Below, in pieces: positions 25,560 through 34,400 of a stretch of DNA of 64,000 bases. Below the pieces are notes generated by a model. That model was not told the DNA's origin, did no database searches, and worked only from the letters and a program-made list of their open reading frames with translations. Every line of letters starts with the position of its first letter. The first letter of the stretch is position 1. Source of the stretch: Hydrogenophaga taeniospiralis CCUG 15921. Lineage in GTDB: Bacteria; Pseudomonadota; Gammaproteobacteria; Burkholderiales; Burkholderiaceae_C. The stretch is taken from contig NZ_BCWR01000006.1 in assembly GCF_001592305.1 (NCBI RefSeq), positions 348,102 to 412,101 of the forward strand, given 5' to 3'. The translations under genes and the position numbers were made by a program.

Positions 25560-27256
25560 TCAAAGTCACCCTCGCCCAGCTCAACGTCACCATCGGCGAC
25601 ATGGACGGCAACGTGCGCAAGATGATCGCCGCCGCCCAGCGCGCGCGCGACGAAGCGGCCGATCTCGTCGTGTTCTCCGAGCTTTCGCTCACCGGCTACT
25701 ACCCCGGCGACCTGCTCGATGAACCGCACTTCATGGCGCGGGTGGCCGCGGGCTTCGCCGCACTGCTCCAAGCCTCGCGCCAGATGCCCGCGCTGCACTG
25801 GGTGGTGGGCCTGCCCGCGGTGCACAATGGTCCGGGCAAGCCGCTGCGCAACGTGCTGCGCGTGCTGCGCGGCGGCGAGGTGCTGCTCGAATACGCCAAG
25901 CAGCTGCTGCCCACCTACAACATCTTCAACGAGCGCCGTCATTTCGAGCCTGGCCCCGACGTGGCCAAGGTGCTGCGCATCGGCGCCGCGCAGGTGGGTT
26001 TCATGATCTGCGAAGACGGCTGGAACGACGACGGCAGCGCCTACGCCGTCAACCCGTTTGACCGCCTGCGCGACGCCGCGCCCGACCTGGTGATCTCCAT
26101 CAACGCCAGCCCGTCCCACATCGGCAAGCGCGAGCAGCGCCACCAGATCTTCGCCGCCGCCAGCCACCGCAACCAGCTGCCCATCCTGTACGTGAACCAG
26201 GTCGGTGGCCACGACCAGCTGGTCTACGACGGCGCGTCCTTCGCCGTGGAGCCCAAGGCGGGCGTGGTGTTCGAAGCGCGCCGCTTTGAAGAAGACGTGA
26301 CCACGCTGCGGATCGACGCCCACGGCTTCAAGGCCGCCGACGGCGAACCCCTGCCCGCCGTGGCCAGCGATGGCCTGCCCACCATGGCCTTCTACCGCCA
26401 GCAGATCGTGCTCGGCCTGCGCGATTACGCACGCCGCTGCGGCTTCACGCAGGCGGTGGTCGGCTCCTCCGGCGGCATCGACTCGGCCATCACCCTCGCG
26501 CTCGCGGCCGAAGCCTTCGGACCGGATCGCGTGACCGCCATCACCATGCCCTCGGTGTTCTCGTCGGCCGGTTCGGTGGACGACTCGCAAACCCTGTGCG
26601 AGGGCCTCGGTGTGCGCCTGTACCGCCACCCGATCGCCGACCTCGTGCAGGGCTACAGCGCCGGTTTCGAGGCCGCCTTCGGCGCGCCGCTGCAGGGCCT
26701 GGCGCTGGAGAACCTGCAGGCCCGCATCCGCGGCACCATCCTCATGGAGTACTCCAACACCTGGGGCCACCTGCTGCTCACCACCGGCAACAAGTCGGAA
26801 ATGTCGGTCGGCTACTGCACGCTGTATGGCGACACCAACGGCGGCCTCGGCCTCATCGGCGACCTCTACAAGACCGAGGTCTTCGCGCTCGCGCGCCACC
26901 TCAATCAGGCCGCGGGCCGCGAAGTCATTCCGCAGGCCATCATCGACAAGCCGCCCTCGGCCGAGCTCGCGCCCGACCAGAAGGACACCGACAGCCTGCC
27001 ACCCTACGAGGTGCTCGACGAGGTGCTCAAGCACCTGATCGAAGGCCACGGCCTGGCCTGCGACGAGCGTGAACAGGTCGAGGCCTTTGTGGCCCAGCTC
27101 GTGCACCGGCCCGACGGCGCCGCGCTGGTGGACCGTGTCCGCCGAATGGTCGCGCGCAGCGAGTACAAACGCCGCCAGGCCCCGCCCATCATCCGCGTGC
27201 GGGCCCGCGCCTTTGGCTCGGGCCGTCAGATGCCCATCGCCGCCCAACACTTCTGA
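25556..27256 (+). CDS. nadE: Glutamine-dependent NAD+ synthetase
   Basis: 566 residues. An N-terminal nitrilase-fold glutaminase has Glu42 (SELSLTG), the Lys in [13 protein letters not shown] and the Cys in FMICEDGW (near 148). A C-terminal synthetase has the P-loop [18 protein letters not shown] and [19 protein letters not shown]. It amidates nicotinate adenine dinucleotide to NAD using ammonia from glutamine. Length and order fit the two-domain bacterial form. Confidence 0.96.
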   Translation: MIKVTLAQLNVTIGDMDGNVRKMIAAAQRARDEAADLVVFSELSLTGYYPGDLLDEPHFMARVAAGFAALLQASRQMPALHWVVGLPAVHNGPGKPLRNVLRVLRGGEVLLEYAKQLLPTYNIFNERRHFEPGPDVAKVLRIGAAQVGFMICEDGWNDDGSAYAVNPFDRLRDAAPDLVISINASPSHIGKREQRHQIFAAASHRNQLPILYVNQVGGHDQLVYDGASFAVEPKAGVVFEARRFEEDVTTLRIDAHGFKAADGEPLPAVASDGLPTMAFYRQQIVLGLRDYARRCGFTQAVVGSSGGIDSAITLALAAEAFGPDRVTAITMPSVFSSAGSVDDSQTLCEGLGVRLYRHPIADLVQGYSAGFEAAFGAPLQGLALENLQARIRGTILMEYSNTWGHLLLTTGNKSEMSVGYCTLYGDTNGGLGLIGDLYKTEVFALARHLNQAAGREVIPQAIIDKPPSAELAPDQKDTDSLPPYEVLDEVLKHLIEGHGLACDEREQVEAFVAQLVHRPDGAALVDRVRRMVARSEYKRRQAPPIIRVRARAFGSGRQMPIAAQHF

Positions 27257-27261
27257 ACGAC

Positions 27262-28317
27262 ATGAACGTCATCGCACAGAAATACACCGGCGCCGTCTGC
27301 ATCGGCCGTTTCCAGGGCCTGCACCTCGGCCAGCTCGCGGTCATCCGCCGCGCCCTGCTGCTCGCGCCGCGTGTCGTCGTCGTCATCGGCTCGGCGTTCC
27401 AGGCGCGCACGCCCAGGAACCCGTTCACCTGGCAAGAGCGCGTCGAAATGATCCGCCTGGCCTTGTCGGAGGACGAGGCCGAACGCGTGGGCTTCGTGCC
27501 CGTGCGCGATTACTTCGACGGACAACGCTGGGTGGTCGCGGTGCGCCAGGGTGTGCGGGCGCAGCTGGGCGACCTGCCCGCGGGCCAGACCGTGCTCGTG
27601 GGCCACCGCAAAGACGCCACCAGCGAGTACCTGAGCGACTTTCCCGGCTGGCTGCTCGACGACGTGGGCAGCCAGGGCGACATGCATTCCAGCACCCTGC
27701 GCGACGCCTTCTTCGGCGCCGTCGGCCAGCCCCTGGAGCCCGCGCTCGCGGCCATGGTGAGCCAGGCGCCGCCCTCCACCCTCGGCTTCCTGCGCGCCTG
27801 GGCACAACTGCCCTGCTACCGAGAGCTCGCGGCCGAGTGGGCCAACCTGCGCACCGAGCGAGCGCTGTGGGCCAGCGCGCCCTACCCGCCCGTGTTCGTC
27901 ACCGTGGACGCACTGATCGAATGCGCGGGCCACGTGCTGCTCATCGTGCGCGGCCGCGCACCCGGCAAAGGCCTGTACGCGCTGCCCGGCGGCTTTCTGG
28001 AGCAGCGCGAGACGGTCTACCAGTCGGCCCTGCGCGAGCTGCAGGAAGAGACCGGCCTGCACCTGCTGCCCGGCGACATCGCGCACGCGCTCAAGGGCGT
28101 GCGCGTGTTCGACCACCCTGATCGCAGCCAGCGCGGCCGCGTCATCACCCACGCCCACCACTTCGATCTGGGCGCGCGCCGCCTGCCCGAGGTGAGCGGC
28201 AGCGACGATGCGATGTCCGCCAGCTGGGTGCCTATTGCCGAGCTCGCCGCCCTGGAAGACCGCTTCCACGACGACCACTTCCACATCCTAGACAGCTTCC
28301 TGGGCCTGACCCCGTGA
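27262..28317 (+). CDS. nadM: Bifunctional NMN adenylyltransferase/Nudix hydrolase
   Basis: 351 residues. An N-terminal nucleotidyltransferase has GRFQGLHLGQ (15-24, the HxGQ variant of HxGH), the ISTxTR-equivalent MHSSTLRDAF and the FTWQERVEMI segment. A C-terminal Nudix domain has a perfect box (GGFLEQRETVYQSALRELQE, then ETGL). NadM-Nudix proteins make NAD from NMN and cleave ADP-ribose, linking salvage to the ADP-ribose signal that NrtR senses. It starts 5 bp after nadE. Confidence 0.93.
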   Translation: MNVIAQKYTGAVCIGRFQGLHLGQLAVIRRALLLAPRVVVVIGSAFQARTPRNPFTWQERVEMIRLALSEDEAERVGFVPVRDYFDGQRWVVAVRQGVRAQLGDLPAGQTVLVGHRKDATSEYLSDFPGWLLDDVGSQGDMHSSTLRDAFFGAVGQPLEPALAAMVSQAPPSTLGFLRAWAQLPCYRELAAEWANLRTERALWASAPYPPVFVTVDALIECAGHVLLIVRGRAPGKGLYALPGGFLEQRETVYQSALRELQEETGLHLLPGDIAHALKGVRVFDHPDRSQRGRVITHAHHFDLGARRLPEVSGSDDAMSASWVPIAELAALEDRFHDDHFHILDSFLGLTP

Positions 28318-28760
28318 CGCACGCCCATCCCCGCGTCGGCCTGCAAGGCATCCGCCGCCGGATCGTCTACGTCGGCCTGTACGAGTTGTTCGCCATCGCC
28401 ATCTCCAGCGCGGGGCTGGCGCTGGGCTCGGGCAGCAGCGTCGAGCGCGCGGGCGTGGCCGCCATCGCCTCGACGCTCATCGCCGTGGTGTGGAACGTGG
28501 TCTACAACGCCGTCTTCGAGCGCTGGGAAGCGCGCCAGACCGTGCGCGGCCGCAGCTTCCGGCGCCGCGCCGCCCACGCCATCGGCTTCGAGCTCGGCTT
28601 CATCATCACCCTGGTGCCGCTGTTCGCCTGGTGGCTGCACATCGGCCTGTGGCAGGCGCTGGTGCTCGACATCGGCCTGTCCGTCTTCTTCCTCGTCTAC
28701 ACCTTCGTCTTCAACCTCGGATTCGACAAGGTGTTTGGCCTGCCGGCCTCGGCGGTCTGA
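28314..28760 (+). CDS. PACE-family antimicrobial efflux protein
   Basis: 148 residues from a GTG that overlaps the nadM stop (GTGA). There are four membrane helices in two repeats of the bacterial transmembrane pair domain: RIVYVGLYELFAIAISS / WNVVYNAVFERWEAR and HAIGFELGFIITLVPL / VYTFVFNLGFDKVFG. The conserved Glu in the first helix (YELFA) is the proton-linked residue in AceI-type pumps. PACE pumps export chlorhexidine and other cationic biocides; the natural substrate is probably a polyamine. Coupling to NAD genes is unexplained. Confidence 0.85.
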   Translation: MTHAHPRVGLQGIRRRIVYVGLYELFAIAISSAGLALGSGSSVERAGVAAIASTLIAVVWNVVYNAVFERWEARQTVRGRSFRRRAAHAIGFELGFIITLVPLFAWWLHIGLWQALVLDIGLSVFFLVYTFVFNLGFDKVFGLPASAV

Positions 28761-28939
28761 CCTGGCCGCACGAGGGGCCGCGGACCCCTGCGCGCCGGCC
28801 AGCAATAGACGTCCCCCATGGAAGGGGCGCTAACCGCCCGCGTTCATCAAGGCGAGGGATGACGCCACCCGATGGCGGCTCCAGCATGCACCAGCCGCTC
28901 CAGCCGGGGCGGCCCGACCCCAACCCGCAGGAGAACCCC

Positions 28940-29158
28940 ATGGCAACACAGACTGTCGTCCGTCCCAGCAAGAAAGTCCCCCAGGTGCGCGAGCTGCGCG
29001 TCGCGCTGCCCAGCGACATGCCCTTCGACAAGATCGTCGACGTGCTCAAGCAGACCCTCACCATCCCCGAGCTTCCGGGCATCAAAGGCTGCCGGCCCTG
29101 CCTCTCGGGGCTGGACCGCTTTGTCTTTGAAGACATCGTCAACGGCCGCTTCCGCTGA
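28940..29158 (+). CDS. Small CxxC protein, candidate substrate of the adjacent MNIO enzyme
   Basis: 72 residues, preceded by CAGGAGA. It has a basic N-terminus, then VRELRVALPSDMPFDKIVDV (about 16-35), which could form a beta/alpha recognition leader, and a C-terminal part GCRPCLSGLDRFVFED with Cys51 and Cys54. No signal peptide, so it is unlike secreted bufferins. It ends 16 bp before a DUF692 (MNIO) gene, which is the order of MNIO-modified RiPP precursors. That it is modified is inference; a chaperone-like or adapter role is the alternative. No export or protease gene is next to it. Confidence 0.75.
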   Translation: MATQTVVRPSKKVPQVRELRVALPSDMPFDKIVDVLKQTLTIPELPGIKGCRPCLSGLDRFVFEDIVNGRFR

Positions 29159-29174
29159 ACGCCGGGGAGCCGCC

Positions 29175-30125
29175 ATGCAAGCCTTGCCCAAGCTCGGCGT
29201 GGGCGTGGCCTTCCAGGCCCCGCTCAAAAGCCTGATCGAGCAGCCTGGCGGCGACTTCGACATGGTCGAGGTCGTTCCGGACATCCTCTGGACCGACCTC
29301 GGCCCGGGTCAGCGCCCGCGCTACCTGGACGACACCGAACACCTCGCCTGGCTCGACGGCGTCGCCCGCACCCTGCCCGTGATCCCCCATGGCATCGGCA
29401 TGTCCATCGGCAGCGCCGCTCACTTCGATGCGCAGCACCTGGCCCAGCTGCAACGCTGGCACCAGCGCATGCGCTTCCCCTGGCACAGCGACCACCTGGC
29501 CTTCCACATCGCCGACCACGGCGGCAATGCCGTCAATGTCGGGATCACCCTGCCCCTGCCGCGCGACCAGGCCACCCTCGATCAACTCAAGCCCCGCGTC
29601 GCCCGGGTCAAGGCGGCGGTGCCCACGCCATTCCTGCTGGAAAACAACGTCTATTACTTCGACATCACCGATGCCGAGATGGACGAAGCCCGCTTCCTCA
29701 ACGCGCTGTGCCACCAGTGCGGCTGCGGCCTGTTGCTCGACCTGCACAACGTCTACACCAACGCCGTCAACCACGGTTTCGACGCCTTCGCGTTTGTCGA
29801 CGAACTCGATCTGCGCCAGGTGGGCGAGATCCATGTGGCCGACGGCATGATGCTCGATGGCTTCTACCTCGACGCCCACAGCGGTGCCGTGGCCGACCCG
29901 GTGTGGGCCCTGCTCGAACACGTGCTCCCCCGCTGCCCCAACGTCGGTGCCGTGGTCTTCGAGCTCTTCGGCTCCTGGTTCGAGGTGGTGGGCGAAGAGC
30001 GCGTGCGCGCCGATCTGCGCCGCCTCAAACGGCTGTGGCAACAATGCCAGGCGCCACAGCCCAGCCGCCCCGCGGCCAAGCCCATGCGCGCTCGCCGCGT
30101 GGCCGAGTCGGAGACCCTGCCATGA
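29175..30125 (+). CDS. DUF692/MNIO multinuclear iron oxidase
   Basis: 316 residues, TIM-barrel enzyme of the family of MbnB, TglH and BufB. Metal-binding candidates known from the family are visible: Glu32 (DMVEVVPD), His72 (PHGIGMSIGS), His103 and His106 (HSDHLAFH), Glu155-Asn156 (LLENNVYY), Asp188 and His190 (DLHNVY), Glu217 and His219 (EIHVADG) and Glu near the end (VFELFGSW). Such enzymes oxidise peptidyl Cys or C-terminal residues with two or three iron ions. The substrate is probably the 72-residue protein just upstream. A basic tail of about 25 residues (from QAPQPSRP) is unusual. The stop overlaps an ATG (ATGA) at 30122. Confidence 0.93.
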   Translation: MQALPKLGVGVAFQAPLKSLIEQPGGDFDMVEVVPDILWTDLGPGQRPRYLDDTEHLAWLDGVARTLPVIPHGIGMSIGSAAHFDAQHLAQLQRWHQRMRFPWHSDHLAFHIADHGGNAVNVGITLPLPRDQATLDQLKPRVARVKAAVPTPFLLENNVYYFDITDAEMDEARFLNALCHQCGCGLLLDLHNVYTNAVNHGFDAFAFVDELDLRQVGEIHVADGMMLDGFYLDAHSGAVADPVWALLEHVLPRCPNVGAVVFELFGSWFEVVGEERVRADLRRLKRLWQQCQAPQPSRPAAKPMRARRVAESETLP

Positions 30126-30198
30126 GCGCCGCCCGGCCGTTCCGAAGGCGCTCAGCCCCGCAGTGCGCAGCACGGAGGGTCGTCCCGTGAGCGCCGCC
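30123..30198. repeat. Extragenic palindromic element inside the MNIO operon
   Basis: TGAGCGCCGCC occurs at 30123-30133 and again at 30188-30198. Between them lie the inverted arms GGCGCTCA (30147-30154) and TGAGCGCC (30188-30195) and a small hairpin GTGC-GCA-GCAC. It separates the ATGA overlap from the GTG now used by the next gene. Confidence 0.55.
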
Positions 30199-30765
30199 AG
30201 CTTCCAGAGCCTGATGGCACAACTGGTCATCGACCCTGCGTTTCGCCATCGCGTGCTGGCCAGCGGCTTTCCTGCCGATGCGGACCTCAACGCGCGCGAG
30301 CGCCAGCGCCTGCAGCACATCGCGGCCAGCCCCGGCCTGGACATCAATCACACGCTCCACAAAGGTTTCCGGTTTGGCAAGCTGCGGGCCCTGCTGCCGC
30401 TGACCTGCGCCCTGCTGCAGGGCACCCGGCTCAACGCCGCCATCGCCCGGTTCTGGGCGCTGCACCCGCCGCGCAGCTTCTACTTCCTGCCCGAAGCCAT
30501 CGAGTTCTGCGACTTCCTGCTCGCGCAGCCCACGCACTCGAAGTACCTGCACGAAGTGGTCGGCTTCGAGCGCGCTCACCTCGAACTTCAGCGCGCACGA
30601 ACCGACGAGCCACCCCCGCAGACCGTGCACTTTCAGCACGACCCCAGCAAACTGCTGGGCCCGCTCGCGCAAGGCAAAGTCCCCCTGGGCGTACCACTGC
30701 AGACCTGCACCGCCGTCGGCACGCTCGACGGCCAAGGCCAGGCCCAGTGGGTGCTCCAGTCTTGA
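30187..30765 (+). CDS. DUF2063/BufC-like partner protein of the MNIO enzyme
   Basis: 192 residues from the GTG at 30187. The helical N-terminal part reads [20 protein letters not shown]; the segment from [20 protein letters not shown] through [20 protein letters not shown] to [14 protein letters not shown] follows the pattern of the DUF2063 domain (fixed HPPRS and a YL..V..xE motif). MNIO enzymes need such a partner to bind the leader of the precursor. The C-terminal third ([16 protein letters not shown]) is a separate beta-rich part. An ATG at 30122 opens a 22-codon frame that stops at 30190, which is probably the original start before a repeat inserted. Confidence 0.82.
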   Translation: MSAASFQSLMAQLVIDPAFRHRVLASGFPADADLNARERQRLQHIAASPGLDINHTLHKGFRFGKLRALLPLTCALLQGTRLNAAIARFWALHPPRSFYFLPEAIEFCDFLLAQPTHSKYLHEVVGFERAHLELQRARTDEPPPQTVHFQHDPSKLLGPLAQGKVPLGVPLQTCTAVGTLDGQGQAQWVLQS

Positions 30766-30850
30766 TGCAGCATGGGGGCCCGGCCCCGGGGGACAATCAC
30801 CCACACCAGCGGGCAGCCGGCCCGCGCCCGGCGTGCCCCCCGATGCGAAC

Positions 30851-31147
30851 ATGAGCCCCAACCCACCAGACACCACCCTCACCCGCCACCTGCGCATCAC
30901 CGGCCGCGTGCAAGGCGTGGGCTACCGCTGGCACATGACCGACGAAGCCCGGCGCCTGGGCCTCACGGGCTGGGTGCGCAACCGGCGGGATGGGAGCGTG
31001 GAGGCCGTGGTGAGCGGACCGGCTGGAGCGGTGCATGCGCTGATTGAGTGGGCGAGGCGTGGGCCGAGCCTGGCTCGGGTGGACGAGGTGGTGGTAGGGG
31101 ATGCCGAGGGGGCGTTCGAGGGCTTTGAGCCGCGGGAGACGGTGTAG
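30851..31147 (+). CDS. acyP: Acylphosphatase
   Basis: 98 residues from the ATG at 30851. It has the acylphosphatase signature [15 protein letters not shown] (catalytic Arg in GYR) and [17 protein letters not shown] (catalytic Asn). It hydrolyses acyl-phosphates such as carbamoyl or acetyl phosphate. It stands 85 bp after the MNIO partner gene and may be independent of it. Confidence 0.93.
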   Translation: MSPNPPDTTLTRHLRITGRVQGVGYRWHMTDEARRLGLTGWVRNRRDGSVEAVVSGPAGAVHALIEWARRGPSLARVDEVVVGDAEGAFEGFEPRETV

Positions 31148-31264
31148 ACCTGCTGGCGCCACCTATGATGTGGCCACCCAGCAGAGGGAGGGCTGCGCAC
31201 ATGGCAAACACCCACCCCGACACCGACACACTGGCCACCTCCTGACGTCGCCATCCTTCCGCAC

Positions 31265-33046
31265 ATGAACCTCACCGAACAACAGTTCTTCAACGATCTC
31301 GAAAAGAAACTCTGGACCGCTGCCGACAAGCTGCGCTCCAACCTCGACGCCGCGGTCTACAAGCACGTCGTGCTCGGCCTGCTCTTTCTCAAATACGTGT
31401 CGGACGCTTTCGAAGAGCGCCAGAAGGAGCTCAAGGCCCAGTTCACCGACCCGGCGCACGACTACTACATGAACCCGGCCGAGTACCCGGGCTCGTACGA
31501 CGAAGACCTGGCCGCCGAGCTGGAGGTACGCGACTACTACACCGAGAAGAACGTCTTCTGGGTGCCCATCGAAGCCCGCTGGCCAACCCTGGTGCAGTGT
31601 GCGCAACTGCCGCCCAAGAGCGACCTGCCCTGGCTGGCACCCAAGCGCGATGCCGATGGCCGCTACCTGCGAGACGGCAACGGCGAACTGGTGCTGGTGC
31701 CCGAGAAGATGCGCACCGTCGGCTGGCTCATTGACAACGCCATGGAGGCCATCGAGCGCGAGAACGAGAAGAAGCTCAAGAACGTGCTCAACAAGAACTT
31801 CGCGAGCACCGAGCTGGAGTCCGCCAAGCTGGCCGACCTCATCAACCTGTTCTCCGACACCAACTTCCACGCAACCGAATACCGGGGCCAGCCACTCAAC
31901 CTCCAGGCCAAGGACATCCTGGGCCACATCTACGAATACTTCCTCGGCCAGTTCGCGCTGGCCGAAGGCAAGAAGGGCGGCCAGTACTACACGCCAAAGG
32001 CCATCGTCAGCCTCATCGTCAACATGCTCCAGCCCTTCAAAGGCCGCGTGTACGACCCGGCCATGGGCTCCGGCGGCTTCTTCGTGCAGAGCGAGGAATT
32101 CATCGAACAGCACAGCGGCAAACCGGCGAACAATGGCAAAGCGGGCGTCGGCAACAAAGCCAGCGGCCAGATCAGCGTCTACGGCCAGGAGAGCAACCCC
32201 ACCACCTGGAAGCTCGCGGCCATGAACATGGCCATCCGCGGCATCGACTTCAACTTTGGCGGTGGCCATGCCGACACGCTGTTGAACGACCTGCACCCCG
32301 ACCTGCGGGCCGACTACGTCATGGCCAACCCGCCCTTCAACATGAAGGAATGGTGGAACGCCAAGCTGGAAAAAGACCCGCGCTGGATCGCCGGCACCCC
32401 GCCCCAGGGCAACGCCAACTTCGCCTGGCTGCAGCACATGCTCTACCACCTGGCGCCCACCGGCAGCATGGCCCTGCTGCTGGCCAACGGCTCCATGAGC
32501 AGCAACACCAACAACGAAGGCGAGATCCGCAAGCGCCTGGTGGAAGACGACTACGTGGAATGCATGGTGGCCCTGCCCGGCCAGCTCTTCACCAACACCC
32601 AGATCCCGGCTTGCATCTGGTTCCTGACGCGTGACAAAGCCAACGGCTTCAACCTCAACAAAAAGAAGCGCGACCGACGCAAACAGTTCCTCTTCATCGA
32701 CGCCCGCCAGATGGGCTACATGAAAGACCGCGTGCTGCGCGACTTCACCCAGGCCGATATAGACAAGATCGCCGACACCTTCCACGCATGGCAGCAAGGC
32801 GAGGGGTACGAAGACGTCAAGGGCTTCTGCTGCTCAGCCAGCCTGGACGACATCCGCAAACACGAGCATGTGCTGACCCCCGGGCGCTATGTGGGCGCCG
32901 AAGACCAGGAAGAAGATACCGAAGCCTTCGCCGACAAGATGGCGAGGCTGACCGCGCAACTGGCGGAGCAGTTCGCGGAGAGCTCGAAGCTGGAGGGCGA
33001 GATCAAGAAGAACTTGGCGGGGTTGGGATATGCTTTTGAAGACTGA
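31265..33046 (+). CDS. hsdM: Type I restriction-modification methyltransferase subunit HsdM
   Basis: 593 residues. The N-terminal helical HsdM domain is at 1-150 (LTEQQFFNDLEKKLWTAADK, HVVLGLLFLKYVSDAF). The SAM motif I DPAMGSGGFF is near 264-273 and the N6-adenine motif NPPF is at 355-358. KGGQYYTPKAIVSLIV precedes the SAM motif as usual. It methylates the site recognised by HsdS and is needed in the restriction complex. It starts 31265 after a 117-bp gap and overlaps hsdS by 17 bp. Confidence 0.97.
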   Translation: MNLTEQQFFNDLEKKLWTAADKLRSNLDAAVYKHVVLGLLFLKYVSDAFEERQKELKAQFTDPAHDYYMNPAEYPGSYDEDLAAELEVRDYYTEKNVFWVPIEARWPTLVQCAQLPPKSDLPWLAPKRDADGRYLRDGNGELVLVPEKMRTVGWLIDNAMEAIERENEKKLKNVLNKNFASTELESAKLADLINLFSDTNFHATEYRGQPLNLQAKDILGHIYEYFLGQFALAEGKKGGQYYTPKAIVSLIVNMLQPFKGRVYDPAMGSGGFFVQSEEFIEQHSGKPANNGKAGVGNKASGQISVYGQESNPTTWKLAAMNMAIRGIDFNFGGGHADTLLNDLHPDLRADYVMANPPFNMKEWWNAKLEKDPRWIAGTPPQGNANFAWLQHMLYHLAPTGSMALLLANGSMSSNTNNEGEIRKRLVEDDYVECMVALPGQLFTNTQIPACIWFLTRDKANGFNLNKKKRDRRKQFLFIDARQMGYMKDRVLRDFTQADIDKIADTFHAWQQGEGYEDVKGFCCSASLDDIRKHEHVLTPGRYVGAEDQEEDTEAFADKMARLTAQLAEQFAESSKLEGEIKKNLAGLGYAFED

Positions 33047-34400
33047 GCCGCTTGCATCCATGTGCGAAGCAGTCGTTGACTGTCCCCACTCGACTCCAGT
33101 TTGGACGGACTCTGGATATGTCGTTCTCCGAAATCAGAACATCAAGGACGGTCGCCTCGATCTATCCGCTCCCAGCTATACGGACGAAGAGCACTTCAAG
33201 CATCGGGTTCGACGGATGGCTCCACGAGCGGGTGACATAGTTATTACACGGGAAGCACCCATGGGCGATGTGTGCAAGGTCCCGGAAGGTCTCACCTGCT
33301 GTCTGGGTCAAAGGCAGGTGCTGCTTCGCCCAAAGGTGGGGGTCAACTCGGACTATCTGCTCTATGCGCTGCAATCCCCCTTTGTGCAGGATCAGATCCG
33401 TTGGAACGAAGGAACGGGTTCGACCGTAAGCAACATCCGAATTCCTGTCCTGGAAAAGATTGAGATTCCCAGACTGGGTTCTAGCGAGGAGTCCATCGCA
33501 GATGCTCTGCGATCACTCGATGCAAAGATCGACGTCAACCGCCGCATCAACCAAACCCTCGAAGCCATGGCGCAAGCCATCTTCAAGTCGTGGTTCGTCG
33601 ATTTCGACCCCGTCAAAGCCAAGATCGCCGCCAAGGCCGAAGGCCGCGACCCGCTGCGCGCGGCGATGACCGCCATCAGCGGCAAACCCGACGCCGAACT
33701 CGACACCCTGCCCCCCGACCAGTTCGCCTCCCTCGCCGCCACAGCCGCGCTGTTTCCGGATGAGATGGAGGACTCGGAGCTGGGCGAGATTCCGAAGGGG
33801 TGGCTTTGGGAAACTTTCGGAACCATTGCTGAGCTATCCAAGGGCTCAGTGAACCCGCTGCTCTCACCTGAACGGGTATTTGAGCATTACAGCTTGCCGG
33901 CGTTTGACGCAGGCAAACAGCCAGTTGTCGAGGAAGGTGCTCAGATCAAGAGCAACAAGACAAAGTTTGCTCGTGGGTCAGTTTTGCAATCAAAGCTCAA
34001 CCCGCATATTCCGCGCGTTTGGTTTCCGCTCAGGGTCAGCGAAAACGCGGTCTGTTCGACAGAGTTCCTACCCTGGATAGCCAAGGAGCCAGCGTCGCCG
34101 TCTTTCTTGTATTGCTTACTGACTTCGGACCTCTTTGGGGTACAGGTTCGCAGTCTGGTCACAGGGACTTCCAATAGTCATCAGCGAGTCAAACCTGATC
34201 AGGTCTCTGGCTTGCTTGCGGTTGTACCGCCCAAGGATCTCCTGAGCGCATTTACAAAAACAGTCGACCCTTTCTTCGAACGCGTCGAAAGCGGAACAAG
34301 CCAAATGCGAGATCTTGCGGGTTTGCGGGACGCTCTACTCCCGAAGCTTTTGTCGGGTGAATTGCAAGTCCAGAGCATCGAACCGGAGGTCGCAGCGTGA
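33030..34400 (+). CDS. hsdS: Type I restriction-modification specificity subunit HsdS
   Basis: 456 residues with two target-recognition domains (about 1-150 and 255-405) separated by the conserved helical spacer (LRSLDAKIDVNRRINQTLEAM, KSWFVDFDPVKAKIAAKAEG) and closed by a second spacer (LAGLRDALLPKLLSGELQV). The TRDs set the two halves of a split DNA site. Both TRD regions are AT-richer and use other codons than the spacer and flanking genes, which fits exchange of TRDs by recombination. Its stop overlaps the start of the FRG gene (GTGA). Confidence 0.95.
   Translation: MLLKTEPLASMCEAVVDCPHSTPVWTDSGYVVLRNQNIKDGRLDLSAPSYTDEEHFKHRVRRMAPRAGDIVITREAPMGDVCKVPEGLTCCLGQRQVLLRPKVGVNSDYLLYALQSPFVQDQIRWNEGTGSTVSNIRIPVLEKIEIPRLGSSEESIADALRSLDAKIDVNRRINQTLEAMAQAIFKSWFVDFDPVKAKIAAKAEGRDPLRAAMTAISGKPDAELDTLPPDQFASLAATAALFPDEMEDSELGEIPKGWLWETFGTIAELSKGSVNPLLSPERVFEHYSLPAFDAGKQPVVEEGAQIKSNKTKFARGSVLQSKLNPHIPRVWFPLRVSENAVCSTEFLPWIAKEPASPSFLYCLLTSDLFGVQVRSLVTGTSNSHQRVKPDQVSGLLAVVPPKDLLSAFTKTVDPFFERVESGTSQMRDLAGLRDALLPKLLSGELQVQSIEPEVAA

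Noticed and set aside
30122..30190. 22-codon frame overlapping the MNIO stop.
   Set aside because: Better explained as the old start of the partner gene interrupted by a repeat than as a real peptide.
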